Assembly (NCBI GenBank): GCA_963772645.1 | Contig: CAVYYD010000014.1 | Span: 1-64,000, forward strand | DNA: 64,000 bases | Direction of reading: 5' to 3' | From: DASSQJ01 sp963772645 | GTDB taxonomy: Bacteria; Actinomycetota; Actinomycetes; Actinomycetales; Dermatophilaceae | Shown here: one piece after another, positions 27,079 through 38,700 of the stretch | Numbering within the stretch: the first letter of the stretch is position 1 | How the letters are laid out: the number at the start of each line of letters is the position of its first letter | Notes under the pieces: generated by a model | Databases searched by the model: none | Told to the model about the DNA's origin: nothing | Seen by the model: the letters and a program-made list of their open reading frames with translations, nothing else | Program-made: the position numbers and the translations under genes

Positions 27079-27180
27079 CCCGGACCGCGCCCCCGCGGGG
27101 GCCCCGCCACCGAACCGCACCACCGACCTGTTGACGACTTCGGCCCCAGAGGGGGCCGGTGACCGAGGAGAAGATCAGAC

Positions 27181-28827
<1,647 letters not shown>

Positions 28828-28869
28828 CGCGCACGGCCACCGAGCAGAGACGACGAAAGGCGGGTTGAC

Positions 28870-29769
28870 ATGGGAGCGCAGATCCGGGAGTACCGGCAGC
28901 GCATCCGGAGCGTCAGCGCGACGAAGAAGATCACGCGGGCGATGGAGCTCATGGCTGCCTCGCGGGTCGTCAAGGCCCAGCAGGCGGTCCGTGAGTCCAC
29001 TCCCTACGCCCGGGCGCTGACCCGTGCGGTCTCCGCGGTGGCGACGTTCTCGAACGAGGACCACCCGCTGACCACGGAGAAGGAGAACGTGACCCGCGCG
29101 GCGGTGGTCATCATGACCTCGGACCGCGGGTTGGCCGGTGCGTACAGCTCGTCGGTCATCAAGGAGTCCGAGCGACTCGTCGCCCGCCTCCGCGAGGAGG
29201 GCAAGGAGGTCGTCCCGTACCTGATGGGCCGCAAGGTCATCCAGTACTACCGGTTCCGCCAGCGGGAGTACGCCGAGGAGTGGAGCGGGTTCTCGGAGAA
29301 GCCGACCTTCGAGGTGGCGCGCGAGATCGGTGAGCGCATCGTCGCGGACTTCACGACCGCCACCGACATCGGCGGGGTCGACGAGGTCCACGTGGTCTTC
29401 ACCCGGTTCGTCACGATGGTGACCCAGGAGCCGGAGGTCATCCGGCTGCTTCCCCTCGAGGTCGTCGAGGGTGAGGAGGCCCCGGCCCCCGAGGACATCC
29501 TGCCGCTCTACGAGTTCGAGCCCAGTGCCGGTCAGGTGCTCGACGCGCTCCTGCCGAAGTACGTCACCTCCCGGCTGTTCAACTGCATGCTCCAGGCGGC
29601 GGCCTCCGAGCTCGCGGCCCGCCAGCGCGCGATGAAGTCGGCGACCGACAACGCCGAGGAGCTCATCAAGAAGTACACCCGGCTGGCCAACCAGGCCCGT
29701 CAGGCCGAGATCACCCAAGAGATCAGCGAAATCGTCGGCGGCGCCAGCGCCCTGGCCGAGAGCAAGTGA
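28870..29769 (+). CDS. atpG: ATP synthase F1 subunit gamma
   Basis: The 299-residue rotor shaft starts MGAQIREYRQRIRSVSATKKITRAMELMAASRV, the conserved N-terminal coil, contains SDRGLAGAYSSSV and ends with AARQRAMKSATDNAEELI and NQARQAEITQEISEIVGGA, the C-terminal coil. An AAAGGCGGG ribosome site precedes it. It lies between atpA and atpD as usual. Confidence 0.96.
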   Translation: MGAQIREYRQRIRSVSATKKITRAMELMAASRVVKAQQAVRESTPYARALTRAVSAVATFSNEDHPLTTEKENVTRAAVVIMTSDRGLAGAYSSSVIKESERLVARLREEGKEVVPYLMGRKVIQYYRFRQREYAEEWSGFSEKPTFEVAREIGERIVADFTTATDIGGVDEVHVVFTRFVTMVTQEPEVIRLLPLEVVEGEEAPAPEDILPLYEFEPSAGQVLDALLPKYVTSRLFNCMLQAAASELAARQRAMKSATDNAEELIKKYTRLANQARQAEITQEISEIVGGASALAESK

Positions 29770-29783
29770 GTGAGAGAGAGACC

Positions 29784-31240
<1,457 letters not shown>

Positions 31241-31241
<1 letters not shown>

Positions 31242-31510
31242 TGGCCCCGCTCAACGTCGAGCTCGTCGCGGCCGACCGCAAGGTCTGGGAGGGCGAGGCG
31301 AACCAGGTCAGCGCCCGGTCGATCGACGGCGAGCTCGGGGTGCTGCCGGGGCACCAGCCGACGCTCGTCGTCCTCGCCGAGGGGGAGGTGCGGATCAACG
31401 CCGGGGGCTCCTGGCAGAAGGCCACCATCGACGGCGGGTTCATGTCCGTCGACCACGACCGGGTGACGATCGTGGCCGACCGGGTCGACGCCAGCGGCTT
31501 CACGTCCTGA
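31241..31510 (+). CDS. atpC: ATP synthase F1 subunit epsilon, short form
   Basis: The 89-residue protein is the N-terminal beta-sandwich only: LNVELVAADRKVWEGEANQV, DGELGVLPGHQPTLVVLAEG and GGFMSVDHDRVTIVADR. The usual C-terminal two-helix domain that latches the rotor and binds ATP is absent, and no frame downstream encodes it. This leaves rotor and assembly function but removes the classical self-inhibition. The start overlaps the atpD stop. Confidence 0.93.
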
Positions 31511-31534
31511 CGGCGCGGGGCGGGGGCCGGCGAG

Positions 31535-31966
31535 GTGGAGGCAGTTCTCACCGGTGAGCTGGTCCTCGCCGTCGTCGTCGTCCTCCTCGTCGGCGCGCTC
31601 ACCTTCGTGTGGGCGCGCCGGCGCCTCATCTCCGGCGACGGGCGCCCGGTGATGCTGTGCGCCCGCCGTGCGGACCCGTCGTCGCGGTGGCGGCTGGGGC
31701 TGGCCCGGCTGGGGGCGCAGCGGTTCGAGTGGTTCAGCATCGTCGGGCCGTCGCTGCGCCCGGAGGTCTCGTGGCTGCGGGGCCAGGTCGACCTCGGCAT
31801 CCCCCAGCCCCTCGCCGACCCGATCCCCGGGCTCGCGGAGCCGGTGTCGGTCACCGGTGCCGCGGCCGGGGAGTCGAGCGAGTTCGCCTTCGTCCCGGCG
31901 GCCTACACCGCGGTGCGGGCGTGGCTGGAGTCGAGCCCGCCGGGCTACAACGTCAACAACGCCTGA
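31535..31966 (+). CDS. DUF2550 membrane-anchored protein
   Basis: The 143-residue protein has one N-terminal membrane helix (ELVLAVVVVLLVGALTFVWARRR) and a soluble domain with RWRLGLARLGAQRFEWFSI, typical of DUF2550 proteins that follow atpC in actinobacteria. It ends SSPPGYNVNNA. GTG 31535 follows a GGCGAGGTGG stretch. Function is unknown; the fixed position after the ATP synthase genes suggests a membrane energy link. Confidence 0.85.
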   Translation: MEAVLTGELVLAVVVVLLVGALTFVWARRRLISGDGRPVMLCARRADPSSRWRLGLARLGAQRFEWFSIVGPSLRPEVSWLRGQVDLGIPQPLADPIPGLAEPVSVTGAAAGESSEFAFVPAAYTAVRAWLESSPPGYNVNNA

Positions 31967-31973
31967 CGACCGC

Positions 31974-32934
31974 TCACCCCTGCCGGCGGTACCACGAGCG
32001 CCAGATGAGCCGGTGCACCGGGACCCAGCGGGGGATCGAGCGCAGCCCGGGGATGAAGGGCACGAGGGCCAGCGCGAGGGTCAGGAGCATCATGAGGCCC
32101 CAGACCAGCGCGTCGGCGTTGTCGGAGGAGGCGAACGGCTCCACCTGGTACCAGAAGGTGTAGAGCCACATCCACGGCTGGCCGGGGTAGTTCCCGTCTC
32201 GTTCATCATGCCCCACTGGTCGCCGCCGAGGCTGCGGGCCCGGGCCTGGTCCTCGAGGTAGCGCGCCGTCGGAGAGCAGCAGCAGCGACTTCGTCGTGTC
32301 GGTGCCGAAGAACGACGGCGAGTTCAGGGTCGGCCTCCAGGCCGCCGCTGCGCGCCAGGGTGAGGAAGGAGTCGGCGAGGACCGGGCACCGGCCCGTAGT
32401 CGGCCGAGGCTGGGCACCTGCGCCGGGTCGCCGTCCGGGGCCTTGCCCAGGGCGTCGGCGTAGCGCGCTCGCCCAGGCCGTCTGCTGGGTCGCGCTCGCC
32501 GCGTCCCAGGTCGAGAGCGCGCCGGTGAGCGCGGGCTGCCCGCTGCACCTGGCGCAGCGGGGTGAGGACGAGGTCGTTCGCCGAGTCCACCGGGAGGCGG
32601 ACCCCGCCCCACTTCTGCAGCGGCAGCGGGCCGAGGGTCTGGCCGTCGCCGTTGGCGTTGTACGGCGGTCCGTAGGTGGCGCTCGGCGAGGTCCCGGCGA
32701 GCTCGCTGGTGGCGGTCGCGACGACGTCGTTCGGGGCGGCCCCGCCCAGTCACGCAGTGAGATCGCCCTCTCGTCGGGGGATGAGAAGGCGACCGCGAGG
32801 GCCACGGTCGAGGACCGTCAGGACGACCAGCGCGACGACGAACTCCTTGACCAGGTCGTAGCGTCGGTCGGGAAGCCGTGGCTGTCCGGGGTGGTGCTGC
32901 TCCGGGAGGGTCGCTTCAGCGTCGCGGTGCTCAC
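31974..32934 (-). pseudogene. Cytochrome b-associated two-span membrane protein, frameshifted
   Basis: Across frames the product has a polar N-terminus starting VSTATLKRPSRSSTTPDSHG, a membrane helix (KEFVVALVVLTVL), an extracytoplasmic domain of roughly 200 residues with GGVRLPVDSANDLVL and SFLTLARSGGLEADPEL, then WGMMNETGNYPG, PWMWLYTFWYQVEPF, a second membrane helix (ALVWGLMMLLTLALALVPFI) and a basic tail. No heme c motif is seen. I do not know a named function; similar proteins accompany b6-like genes in actinobacteria. At least five frameshifts interrupt it, some explained by one missing base. The GTG start overlaps the stop of the cytochrome b gene. Confidence 0.65.
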
Positions 32935-33597
32935 GGCCGGGGCTCCTCGGCGTCGATCGGGGGCACGACGCCGTGGCGGCGCACGAGGACGATGTGGATG
33001 ACGACGAGGACCCCGACGAGCGCGGCAGCAGCACGATGTGCCAGAGAGCATCTGGCCCGGGTTGAGCACGTTGAACCAGGCGCCGATGCCGACCGCGTTG
33101 AGGCCGTCCTTGGCCTGGGTGCTGATCCACTGGGCGTCGAAGTTCGTCTGCGAGAGGTAGCCGGTGAAGGCGGTGCCGATCGAGCCCACGAAGGCGACGA
33201 CCCCGGTGACCCAGGTCATCGCCCGGCCACCACGCCAGGCCGCCATCCAGAACTTGCCCCAGAGGTGGATGACCATGACGGCCATGAAGATCTCGACGCT
33301 CCACAGGTGCAGCGAGTTGACGAACAGCCCGAGCCCGGAGGTGTGCCACCACGCCATCCCGCCGACGGCGAGGATCCCCCCGGAGACGAGGACGACGACG
33401 AGGGCGGCGAGGGTCGCCACCCCGAAGACGTAGACCCACGAGGCGACGTAGGCCGGCTGCCGGTCGGGAAGGGCCTGTCCCGGCGGCACGGTGCCGGCGA
33501 TGCGGTCCCGCAGGCGCTCGGTCCAGGTGGTCCGGGCGCCGGGGCCGGGGGTGGGTGCCGGGCCGTTGACCGCTCGGTGGGCGGTCGGAGCCGTCAC
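32931..33597 (-). CDS. b6-like cytochrome b subunit, frameshifted near its C-terminus
   Basis: The N-terminal 190 residues are intact: a membrane helix WVYVFGVATLAALVVVLVSG, the heme-ligand helix HLWSVEIFMAVMVIHLWG with His-X13-His, then TGYLSQTNFDAQWIS. The last helix, carrying WHIVLLP and HIVLVRRHGVVPP, is split over two frames by what look like two single-base losses near 33030-33055. Corrected, it gives His-X14-His, the spacing of b6-type proteins. The corrected length is about 220 residues, a four-helix cytochrome b with two b hemes. GTG start and TGA stop overlap both neighbours by 4 bp. No Rieske or cytochrome c1 gene is adjacent. Confidence 0.75.
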
Positions 33598-33791
33598 GGC
33601 CGGTCACCGCCCTCGCGGGCCGGAAGGCTCGGGACCTGCTCGTCGTCCGACCCGGGGAAGGGGAGGACGACCGCCAGGACGAACACGAGGATCATCACGA
33701 GGATGATCACCGTGTTGCTGACGGAGATGTGGATGACGCCCCAGTCGATATAGCTACCTGCTGGGCTGGGCGCGGTACCGGCCGGGTGCAT
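33594..33791 (-). CDS. Small membrane protein heading the cytochrome b module
   Basis: The 65-residue protein has a short extracytoplasmic start, then SYIDWGVIHISVSNTVIILV leading into a single membrane helix ending VVLPFPGS and a cytoplasmic tail. A GGAAGGGG ribosome site precedes the ATG. Its stop overlaps the GTG of the cytochrome b gene, so it is translated with it. Its role is unknown; it could be an assembly or anchoring subunit of the b-type complex. Confidence 0.65.
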   Translation of the reverse strand: MHPAGTAPSPAGSYIDWGVIHISVSNTVIILVMILVFVLAVVLPFPGSDDEQVPSLPAREGGDRP

Positions 33792-33930
33792 GACGGCCCC
33801 TTCCGCTCGGACAGCGCGGCGACGGACGTCGTCGTGACGCGCCGCACGCTAGGTCTGCCCGCTGCACGCTTCCCCTGAGCCACCTGTGCGGGGGCTGTGA
33901 GCCCGGGGCTTCGGCCGCAGACCGGGCGGG

Positions 33931-34563
33931 TCAGCCCTTCCCGCGAGGCGCAGGGCCCTCCTCGCGGCCACCGCCGGGCTGCCACAGCACGTCGCCGCCG
34001 GCGTCGGCGTTGGCCGCCCGGGCGAGGACGAAGAGCAGGTCGGAGAGCCGGTTGAGGTACCGCGCGGTCAGCGGGTTGACCCCGCCCTCGCCGCGGTGGG
34101 CGCCGGGCTCGGTGCCGTGGGCCTCGATCGCCCGCCACGTCGAGCGCTCTGCTCGCCGCACCACCGTGAGCGCGTGGTGCAGGTGGGCGGCCCCCGGGGT
34201 GCCCCCGGGCAGGATGAAGGAGCGCAGCTTCTCGAGCCGGGCGAGGTAGCGGTCGCAGTCCGCCTCCAGCTCGGCGACCCACTCCTCCTTGACCCGCAAC
34301 GGTGGGTGCTCGTAGGACTCCTGGAGCGGGGTGGACAGGTCGGCCCCGACGTCGAAGAGGTCGTTCTGCACCCGCAGGAGCACGGCCCGGACGTCCTCGG
34401 CCAGCCCACCGCTGGCGAGGGCGACGCCGAGGACGGCGTTGGCCTCGTTGGCGTCGGCATAGGCCGCCAGCCGCGGGTCGGTCTTGCGGGTGCGGCTCAG
34501 GTCGCCGAGCGAGGTGGAGCCGTCGTCGCCGGTGCGGGTGTAGATACGGGTGAGGTTGACCAC
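33931..34563 (-). CDS. Cob(I)alamin adenosyltransferase, PduO type
   Basis: This 210-residue trimeric enzyme makes adenosylcobalamin from ATP and cob(I)alamin. It has the ATP-binding N-terminus IYTRTGDDGSTSLGDLSR, the middle RRAERSTWRAIE and the NRLSDLLFVLARAANA helix. GTG 34563 is chosen because the conserved domain starts five residues later. Its product is the cofactor of the mutase encoded 630 bp away, which fits a dedicated supply. It is transcribed away from that gene. Confidence 0.92.
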   Translation of the reverse strand: MVNLTRIYTRTGDDGSTSLGDLSRTRKTDPRLAAYADANEANAVLGVALASGGLAEDVRAVLLRVQNDLFDVGADLSTPLQESYEHPPLRVKEEWVAELEADCDRYLARLEKLRSFILPGGTPGAAHLHHALTVVRRAERSTWRAIEAHGTEPGAHRGEGGVNPLTARYLNRLSDLLFVLARAANADAGGDVLWQPGGGREEGPAPRGKG

Positions 34564-34753
34564 CGGCTCATGATCGCACCTGCGCGGTGACGGGTCCGCC
34601 GGTCGCCACGGCGGCGGCGGCGTGCGCCGGCACGACGGCATGGCAGGAAGGTGACATTGGCGCACACTTGCCAATCATTTGACCCGGTGCTGACCCACCG
34701 CTGACCGACCAGCGGCTTGAATGGGAGCACCACGGACCGTAGAGGGGGAGCAC

Positions 34754-35113
34754 GTGGCAGACCAGGGGGCCTGGACGGTCAGCGTCGAGGAGCACCACGA
34801 CGAGCAGGGGTGTCACCTGGCCGTCCGTGGACGGCTCGACCGCCGGAGCGCACCTGACGTCCGGCTCAGCCTCCGCCGCACCATCGGAGCGGGCAGCACG
34901 CCCCTGCTCGTCGACCTCGGTGAGGCCGTCATCGGGGACGCCACCGGGATCGGCGTCCTCGTCGAGGCGCTGCGCTGCGCCCTGCGTGCCCGGCGGCCGA
35001 TGCGGGTCGTTGCCGCCGACGACCGCACCCGTCGCCTCATGCGTCGGGCCCGGCTGGGCGCCCTGCTGACCCCCGCTGAGGGCGAGGTCGCCCTCAGCGG
35101 CACCGGGGGCTGA
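34754..35113 (+). CDS. STAS-domain anti-sigma factor antagonist-like protein
   Basis: The 119-residue protein has the STAS fold pattern: GCHLAVRGRLDRRSAPDVR, then LLVDLGEAVIGDATGIGVLV, where the phosphorylatable residue would be the Thr of DATG in place of the usual Ser, and a C-terminal helix MRRARLGALL. Such proteins relieve anti-sigma factors or carry partner-switch signals. GTG 34754 follows GGGGGAG; an upstream ATG at 34721 is possible. No anti-sigma factor kinase is nearby. Confidence 0.75.
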   Translation: MADQGAWTVSVEEHHDEQGCHLAVRGRLDRRSAPDVRLSLRRTIGAGSTPLLVDLGEAVIGDATGIGVLVEALRCALRARRPMRVVAADDRTRRLMRRARLGALLTPAEGEVALSGTGG

Positions 35114-35180
35114 CCGGCGGCACCGGGGGGTGTGGGCACTCTCACCGTGTGCGTGCCTACCCGCCCTCATGGCCCCCGGC

Positions 35181-35186
35181 TAGCGT
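35181..35186 (+). promoter_or_regulatory. -10 box of leaderless meaA
   Basis: TAGCGT ends 7 nt before ATG 35194, which supports that start over others upstream. Confidence 0.6.
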
Positions 35187-35193
35187 TCCACGC

Positions 35194-37263
35194 ATGTCCG
35201 AGCGCACCGACACCCCGCGGCCCGAGCGTGACCGCCCCTGGGTCATGCGGACCTACGCCGGCCACTCCAGCGCGGGGGCGAGCAACGCGCTCTACCGTCG
35301 CAACCTCGAGAAGGGCCAGACCGGGCTCTCGGTCGCCTTCGACCTGCCGACCCAGACCGGGTACGACCCCGACCACCCGCTCGCTCGCGGGGAGGTCGGC
35401 AAGGTCGGGGTCCCGGTCTCCCACGTGGGCGACATGCGCGCGCTCTTCGCCGACATCCCGCTCGACCGGATGAACACCTCGATGACGATCAACGCGACGG
35501 CGATGTGGCTGCTCGCGCTCTACCAGGTCGTCGCCGAGGAGCAGGCGGCGTCCGTCGGGGGCGACCCGGCGGAGGCGGTGCGCGCGCTCGCGGGCACGAC
35601 CCAGAACGACATCATCAAGGAGTACCTCTCCCGGGGCACCTACGTCTTCGCCCCGGGGCCGTCCCTGCGCCTGACCACCGATCTCATCGCGTACACGGTC
35701 GCCGAGATCCCGACGTGGAACCCGATCAACATCTGCAGCTACCACCTCCAGGAGGCCGGGGCCACCCCGGTGCAGGAGCTCGCGTACGCGATGTCGACGG
35801 CCATCGCGGTGCTCGACGCGGTGCGCGACTCGGGCCAGGTCCCGCCCGAGCGCTTCGGGGAGGTCGTCGCCCGGATCTCCTTCTTCGTCAACGCCGGGGT
35901 TCGGTTCGTCGAGGAGATGTGCAAGATGCGGGCGTTCGTCCGGCTCTGGGACGAGGTCACCCGCGAGCGCTACGGCATCGAGGACCCCGCGCAGCGCCGC
36001 TTCCGCTACGGGGTCCAGGTCAACTCGCTCGGGCTGACCGAGGCCCAGCCGGAGAACAACGTCCAGCGGATCGTCCTCGAGATGCTCGCCGTGACCCTCT
36101 CCAAGGACGCCCGGGCCCGGGCCGTGCAGCTGCCGGCGTGGAACGAGGCGCTCGGCCTGCCGCGGCCGTGGGACCAGCAGTGGTCGCTGCGCATCCAGCA
36201 GGTGCTCGCGTTCGAGTCCGACCTGCTCGAGCACGAGGACCTCTTCGAGGGCTCGCGCGTCGTCGAGGCGAAGGTCGAGGAGCTCATCGCCGGGGCCCGC
36301 GAGGAGATGCAGCGGGTCCGCGAGCTCGGCGGGGCCGTGGCTGCCGTCGAGACCGGCTACATGAAGTCCGAGCTCGTCGCCTCGCACGCCCGGCGGCGGG
36401 CCAGGATCGAGGCGGGGGAGGACGTCGTCGTCGGGGTCAACCGTTTCGGGTCCACCGAGCCGAACCCGCTGACGGCCGACCTCACGACCGCCATCCAGAC
36501 GGTGGACCACGGCGTCGAGGCCGCCGCGGTCGAGGCCGTCCGCCGGTGGCGCGCGGACCGCGACGGCGACCCGCTCCGGGGGCCGGGCGCCGCAGCGGCC
36601 CTGGCCCGGCTGCGCGCCGAGGCCGCCACCTCCACCAACCTCATGGCCGCGACCCTCGACTGCGCACGGGCGGGCGTGACGACGGGGGAGTGGGCCGGTG
36701 CACTGCGTGAGGTCTTCGGCGAGTTCCGAGCCCCCACCGGGGTCGGCGGCTCGGTCGGCTCCGGGGCGGCCTCCCCCGAGCTCGCGCGGGTCCGCGAGGC
36801 GGTCGCCCGGACCGGCGAGGAGCTCGGCGGCCGGCTGCGGGTCCTCGTCGGCAAGCCCGGCCTCGACGGCCACTCCAACGGGGCCGAGCAGGTCGCCGTC
36901 CGGGCACGGGACGCCGGCTTCGAGGTGGTCTACCAGGGGATCCGGCTGACCCCCGAGCAGATCGTCGCCGCCGCGGTGGCCGAGGACGTCCACCTCGTGG
37001 GGCTCTCGATCCTCTCCGGCTCGCACATGGAGCTCGTGCCCGAGGTCCTGGACCGGATGCGCGCTGCCGGCGCGGGGGACGTGCCCGTGGTCGTCGGTGG
37101 CATCATCCCGGAGGCGGACGCGGCCCGGCTCGAGGAGCTCGGCGTCGCCGCGGTCTTCACGCCCAAGGACTTCGGGCTCACCGGGATCATGGCCCGGTTC
37201 GTCGAGGTGATCCGCGGGGCCCACGGACTGCCGACCGAGGCGACGGTACCCTCGCCGTCGTGA
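35194..37263 (+). CDS. meaA: Ethylmalonyl-CoA mutase (MeaA type), adenosylcobalamin-dependent
   Basis: The 689-residue protein has the mutase TIM barrel (RPWVMRTYAGHSSAGASNALY, FDLPTQTGYDPDHPLARGEV, NTSMTINATAMWLLALYQVV) and, from about residue 555, the B12 domain with the base-off His motif KPGLDGHSNGAEQ, LSILSGSH and VVVGGIIPEAD. The barrel matches Streptomyces MeaA, shown to be ethylmalonyl-CoA mutase, better than the methylmalonyl-CoA mutase large subunit. The presence in this window of crotonyl-CoA carboxylase/reductase, an epimerase and a MeaB chaperone agrees. It would turn (2R)-ethylmalonyl-CoA into methylsuccinyl-CoA. Other acyl-CoA mutase specificities cannot be excluded. Confidence 0.88.
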   Translation: MSERTDTPRPERDRPWVMRTYAGHSSAGASNALYRRNLEKGQTGLSVAFDLPTQTGYDPDHPLARGEVGKVGVPVSHVGDMRALFADIPLDRMNTSMTINATAMWLLALYQVVAEEQAASVGGDPAEAVRALAGTTQNDIIKEYLSRGTYVFAPGPSLRLTTDLIAYTVAEIPTWNPINICSYHLQEAGATPVQELAYAMSTAIAVLDAVRDSGQVPPERFGEVVARISFFVNAGVRFVEEMCKMRAFVRLWDEVTRERYGIEDPAQRRFRYGVQVNSLGLTEAQPENNVQRIVLEMLAVTLSKDARARAVQLPAWNEALGLPRPWDQQWSLRIQQVLAFESDLLEHEDLFEGSRVVEAKVEELIAGAREEMQRVRELGGAVAAVETGYMKSELVASHARRRARIEAGEDVVVGVNRFGSTEPNPLTADLTTAIQTVDHGVEAAAVEAVRRWRADRDGDPLRGPGAAAALARLRAEAATSTNLMAATLDCARAGVTTGEWAGALREVFGEFRAPTGVGGSVGSGAASPELARVREAVARTGEELGGRLRVLVGKPGLDGHSNGAEQVAVRARDAGFEVVYQGIRLTPEQIVAAAVAEDVHLVGLSILSGSHMELVPEVLDRMRAAGAGDVPVVVGGIIPEADAARLEELGVAAVFTPKDFGLTGIMARFVEVIRGAHGLPTEATVPSPS

Positions 37264-37652
37264 GCGAGACCCCGTCGCCGCCGGACGACGGCGGACCCGA
37301 CGCCCCCGACGCCGCGTCCCGGCCCGCCCCCCGGCCGGTGCTGGAGAACGACGCCCGACGGGCGGACCTCTGGGCCCGCGGCCGGACCTGGGCGACGGCG
37401 ACGTGGTCGATCCCCGTCTTCGTCGTCCTCCTGCCGGCCGTCGTCGTACCCCTCGTCGGCGGCGGCAGCAGCGTCGCGTCGGTCCTCGCGCGGGTGGCCG
37501 TCGTCCTGCTGCTCCTGGTGTCCTCGGCGGCCCTGCTGCGACGCCGGGGCGACGGGGTGGTCCGGGGGCTGGCCCTCGGCCTCCTGGTGACCACCGGGGT
37601 CCTCGCGGTGGCCGTCCCGCTCGGGATGCTGGTCCGGGCGGTCACCTCGTGA
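37260..37652 (+). CDS. Hypothetical three-span membrane protein
   Basis: The 130-residue protein has a Pro/Asp-rich cytoplasmic start and three hydrophobic segments (about residues 50-70, 73-92 and 103-126). The GTG start overlaps the meaA stop and its own stop overlaps the next gene, so the three are translated together. No family recognised. Confidence 0.65.
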   Translation: MSETPSPPDDGGPDAPDAASRPAPRPVLENDARRADLWARGRTWATATWSIPVFVVLLPAVVVPLVGGGSSVASVLARVAVVLLLLVSSAALLRRRGDGVVRGLALGLLVTTGVLAVAVPLGMLVRAVTS

Positions 37653-37903
37653 GCGCCCCGTCGGCGCAGGGCCAGCTGCACGGGCCGACGACGCTGGTCA
37701 GCGCGGCCGTGGGCTCGGTCGTGGTCATCGTCCTCGTCCTCGGTCCGCAGTGGCTGCTCGTCGCCGCGCTGCTGCCGTGGGTCGTCGGACCGGCCCTCAT
37801 GCTCGTGCGACGGACCCGGGCGGTCGGCATCGGGGTGCTCGTGGCCGGGTTCGTCCTGCCGGCGGTGTTCCTCGGCCTCAACGCGTGGCTCGCGTTCGCC
37901 TGA
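37649..37903 (+). CDS. Hypothetical small membrane protein
   Basis: The 84-residue protein contains three hydrophobic segments (about residues 17-32, 34-50 and 58-80). GTG 37649 overlaps the previous stop in GTGA. Like its neighbour it is an uncharacterised passenger at the end of the meaA transcript. Confidence 0.6.
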   Translation: MSAPSAQGQLHGPTTLVSAAVGSVVVIVLVLGPQWLLVAALLPWVVGPALMLVRRTRAVGIGVLVAGFVLPAVFLGLNAWLAFA

Positions 37904-37939
37904 GCGCCCGCACCGCGCGTCCGGCGAGCCCGGACGTCG

Positions 37940-37969
37940 GCGACGCCCCGGCCGGGGCCGGGGCGTCGC
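37940..37969. terminator. Bidirectional hairpin between convergent genes
   Basis: A perfect 14-bp stem, 37940-37953 with 37956-37969, encloses a 2-nt loop between the end of the meaA operon and the convergent PfpI gene. It can stop transcription from both sides. There is no T-run. Confidence 0.65.
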
Positions 37970-37984
37970 GGACAGGCGCCGGGG

Positions 37985-38530
37985 TCAGCCGGCGAGCGCC
38001 TCGGTGAGCGCCTTGGTGAAGGCGGGCAGGTCGTCGGGGTTGCGGCTGGTGATGAGGTTGTCGTCGACGACGAGCTCGCGGTCCTCCCAGCTGGCGCCGG
38101 CGTTGCGCAGGTCGGTCTGCAGGCTCGGCCACGAGGTGAGGTGCCGGTCGCGGACGACGTCGGCCTCGGCCAGGGTCCACGGGGCGTGGCAGATCGCGGC
38201 GACCGGCTTGCCGCTCTCGACGAACGTGCGGACGAACGCGACGGCGTCCTCGTCGGTGCGCAGCGCGTCGGGGTTGGCGACGCCGCCGGGCAGGACGAGG
38301 GCGGCGTAGTCGCCCACCTCGGCGTCCTCGACCCGCACGTCGACGGGGAAGGTGTCGGCCTTGTCGAGGTGGTTGAAGGCCTGGACCCGACCCTCCTGGG
38401 TCGAGACGAGCACCGGCGTCGCCCCGGCGGCCTCCACGGCCTTCCAGGGCTCGGTGAGCTCGACCTGCTCGATGCCCTCCATGGCGACGAGGAAGGCGAC
38501 CTTCTGGGTGCTACCGGTCGTGCTGGTCAT
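37985..38530 (-). CDS. PfpI/DJ-1 family protein (glyoxalase III or deglycase-like)
   Basis: This 181-residue protein has the class I glutamine amidotransferase-like fold: VAFLVAMEGIEQVELTEPW with the active-site Glu region, VLPGGVANPDALRT, and the nucleophile elbow AAICHAPWTLAEAD. It ends HLTSWPSLQTDLRNAGASW, the PfpI pattern. Relatives act on methylglyoxal or glycated substrates or as stress proteins. An AAAGGA ribosome site precedes the ATG. Confidence 0.88.
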   Translation of the reverse strand: MTSTTGSTQKVAFLVAMEGIEQVELTEPWKAVEAAGATPVLVSTQEGRVQAFNHLDKADTFPVDVRVEDAEVGDYAALVLPGGVANPDALRTDEDAVAFVRTFVESGKPVAAICHAPWTLAEADVVRDRHLTSWPSLQTDLRNAGASWEDRELVVDDNLITSRNPDDLPAFTKALTEALAG

Positions 38531-38700
38531 GGTGTCCTTTCGGTCGGAAGACGACGACGGCGCCTCGTCGGCGCCGCCCGGTCCAACGGTGCCCGCGCCG
38601 TCGACATTCCAGTGCGCCGCGGCCGGCGGCCTCTGGTCACCGGCGCGGTACCCCGGGGGCGGGACGGCGAAACGGGAGGCCCCGGCTCCATGGACCGCCC

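Noticed and set aside
34564..34753. Cobalamin riboswitch upstream of the adenosyltransferase or meaA
   Set aside because: No B12-box or multi-stem leader is recognisable, and meaA appears leaderless.
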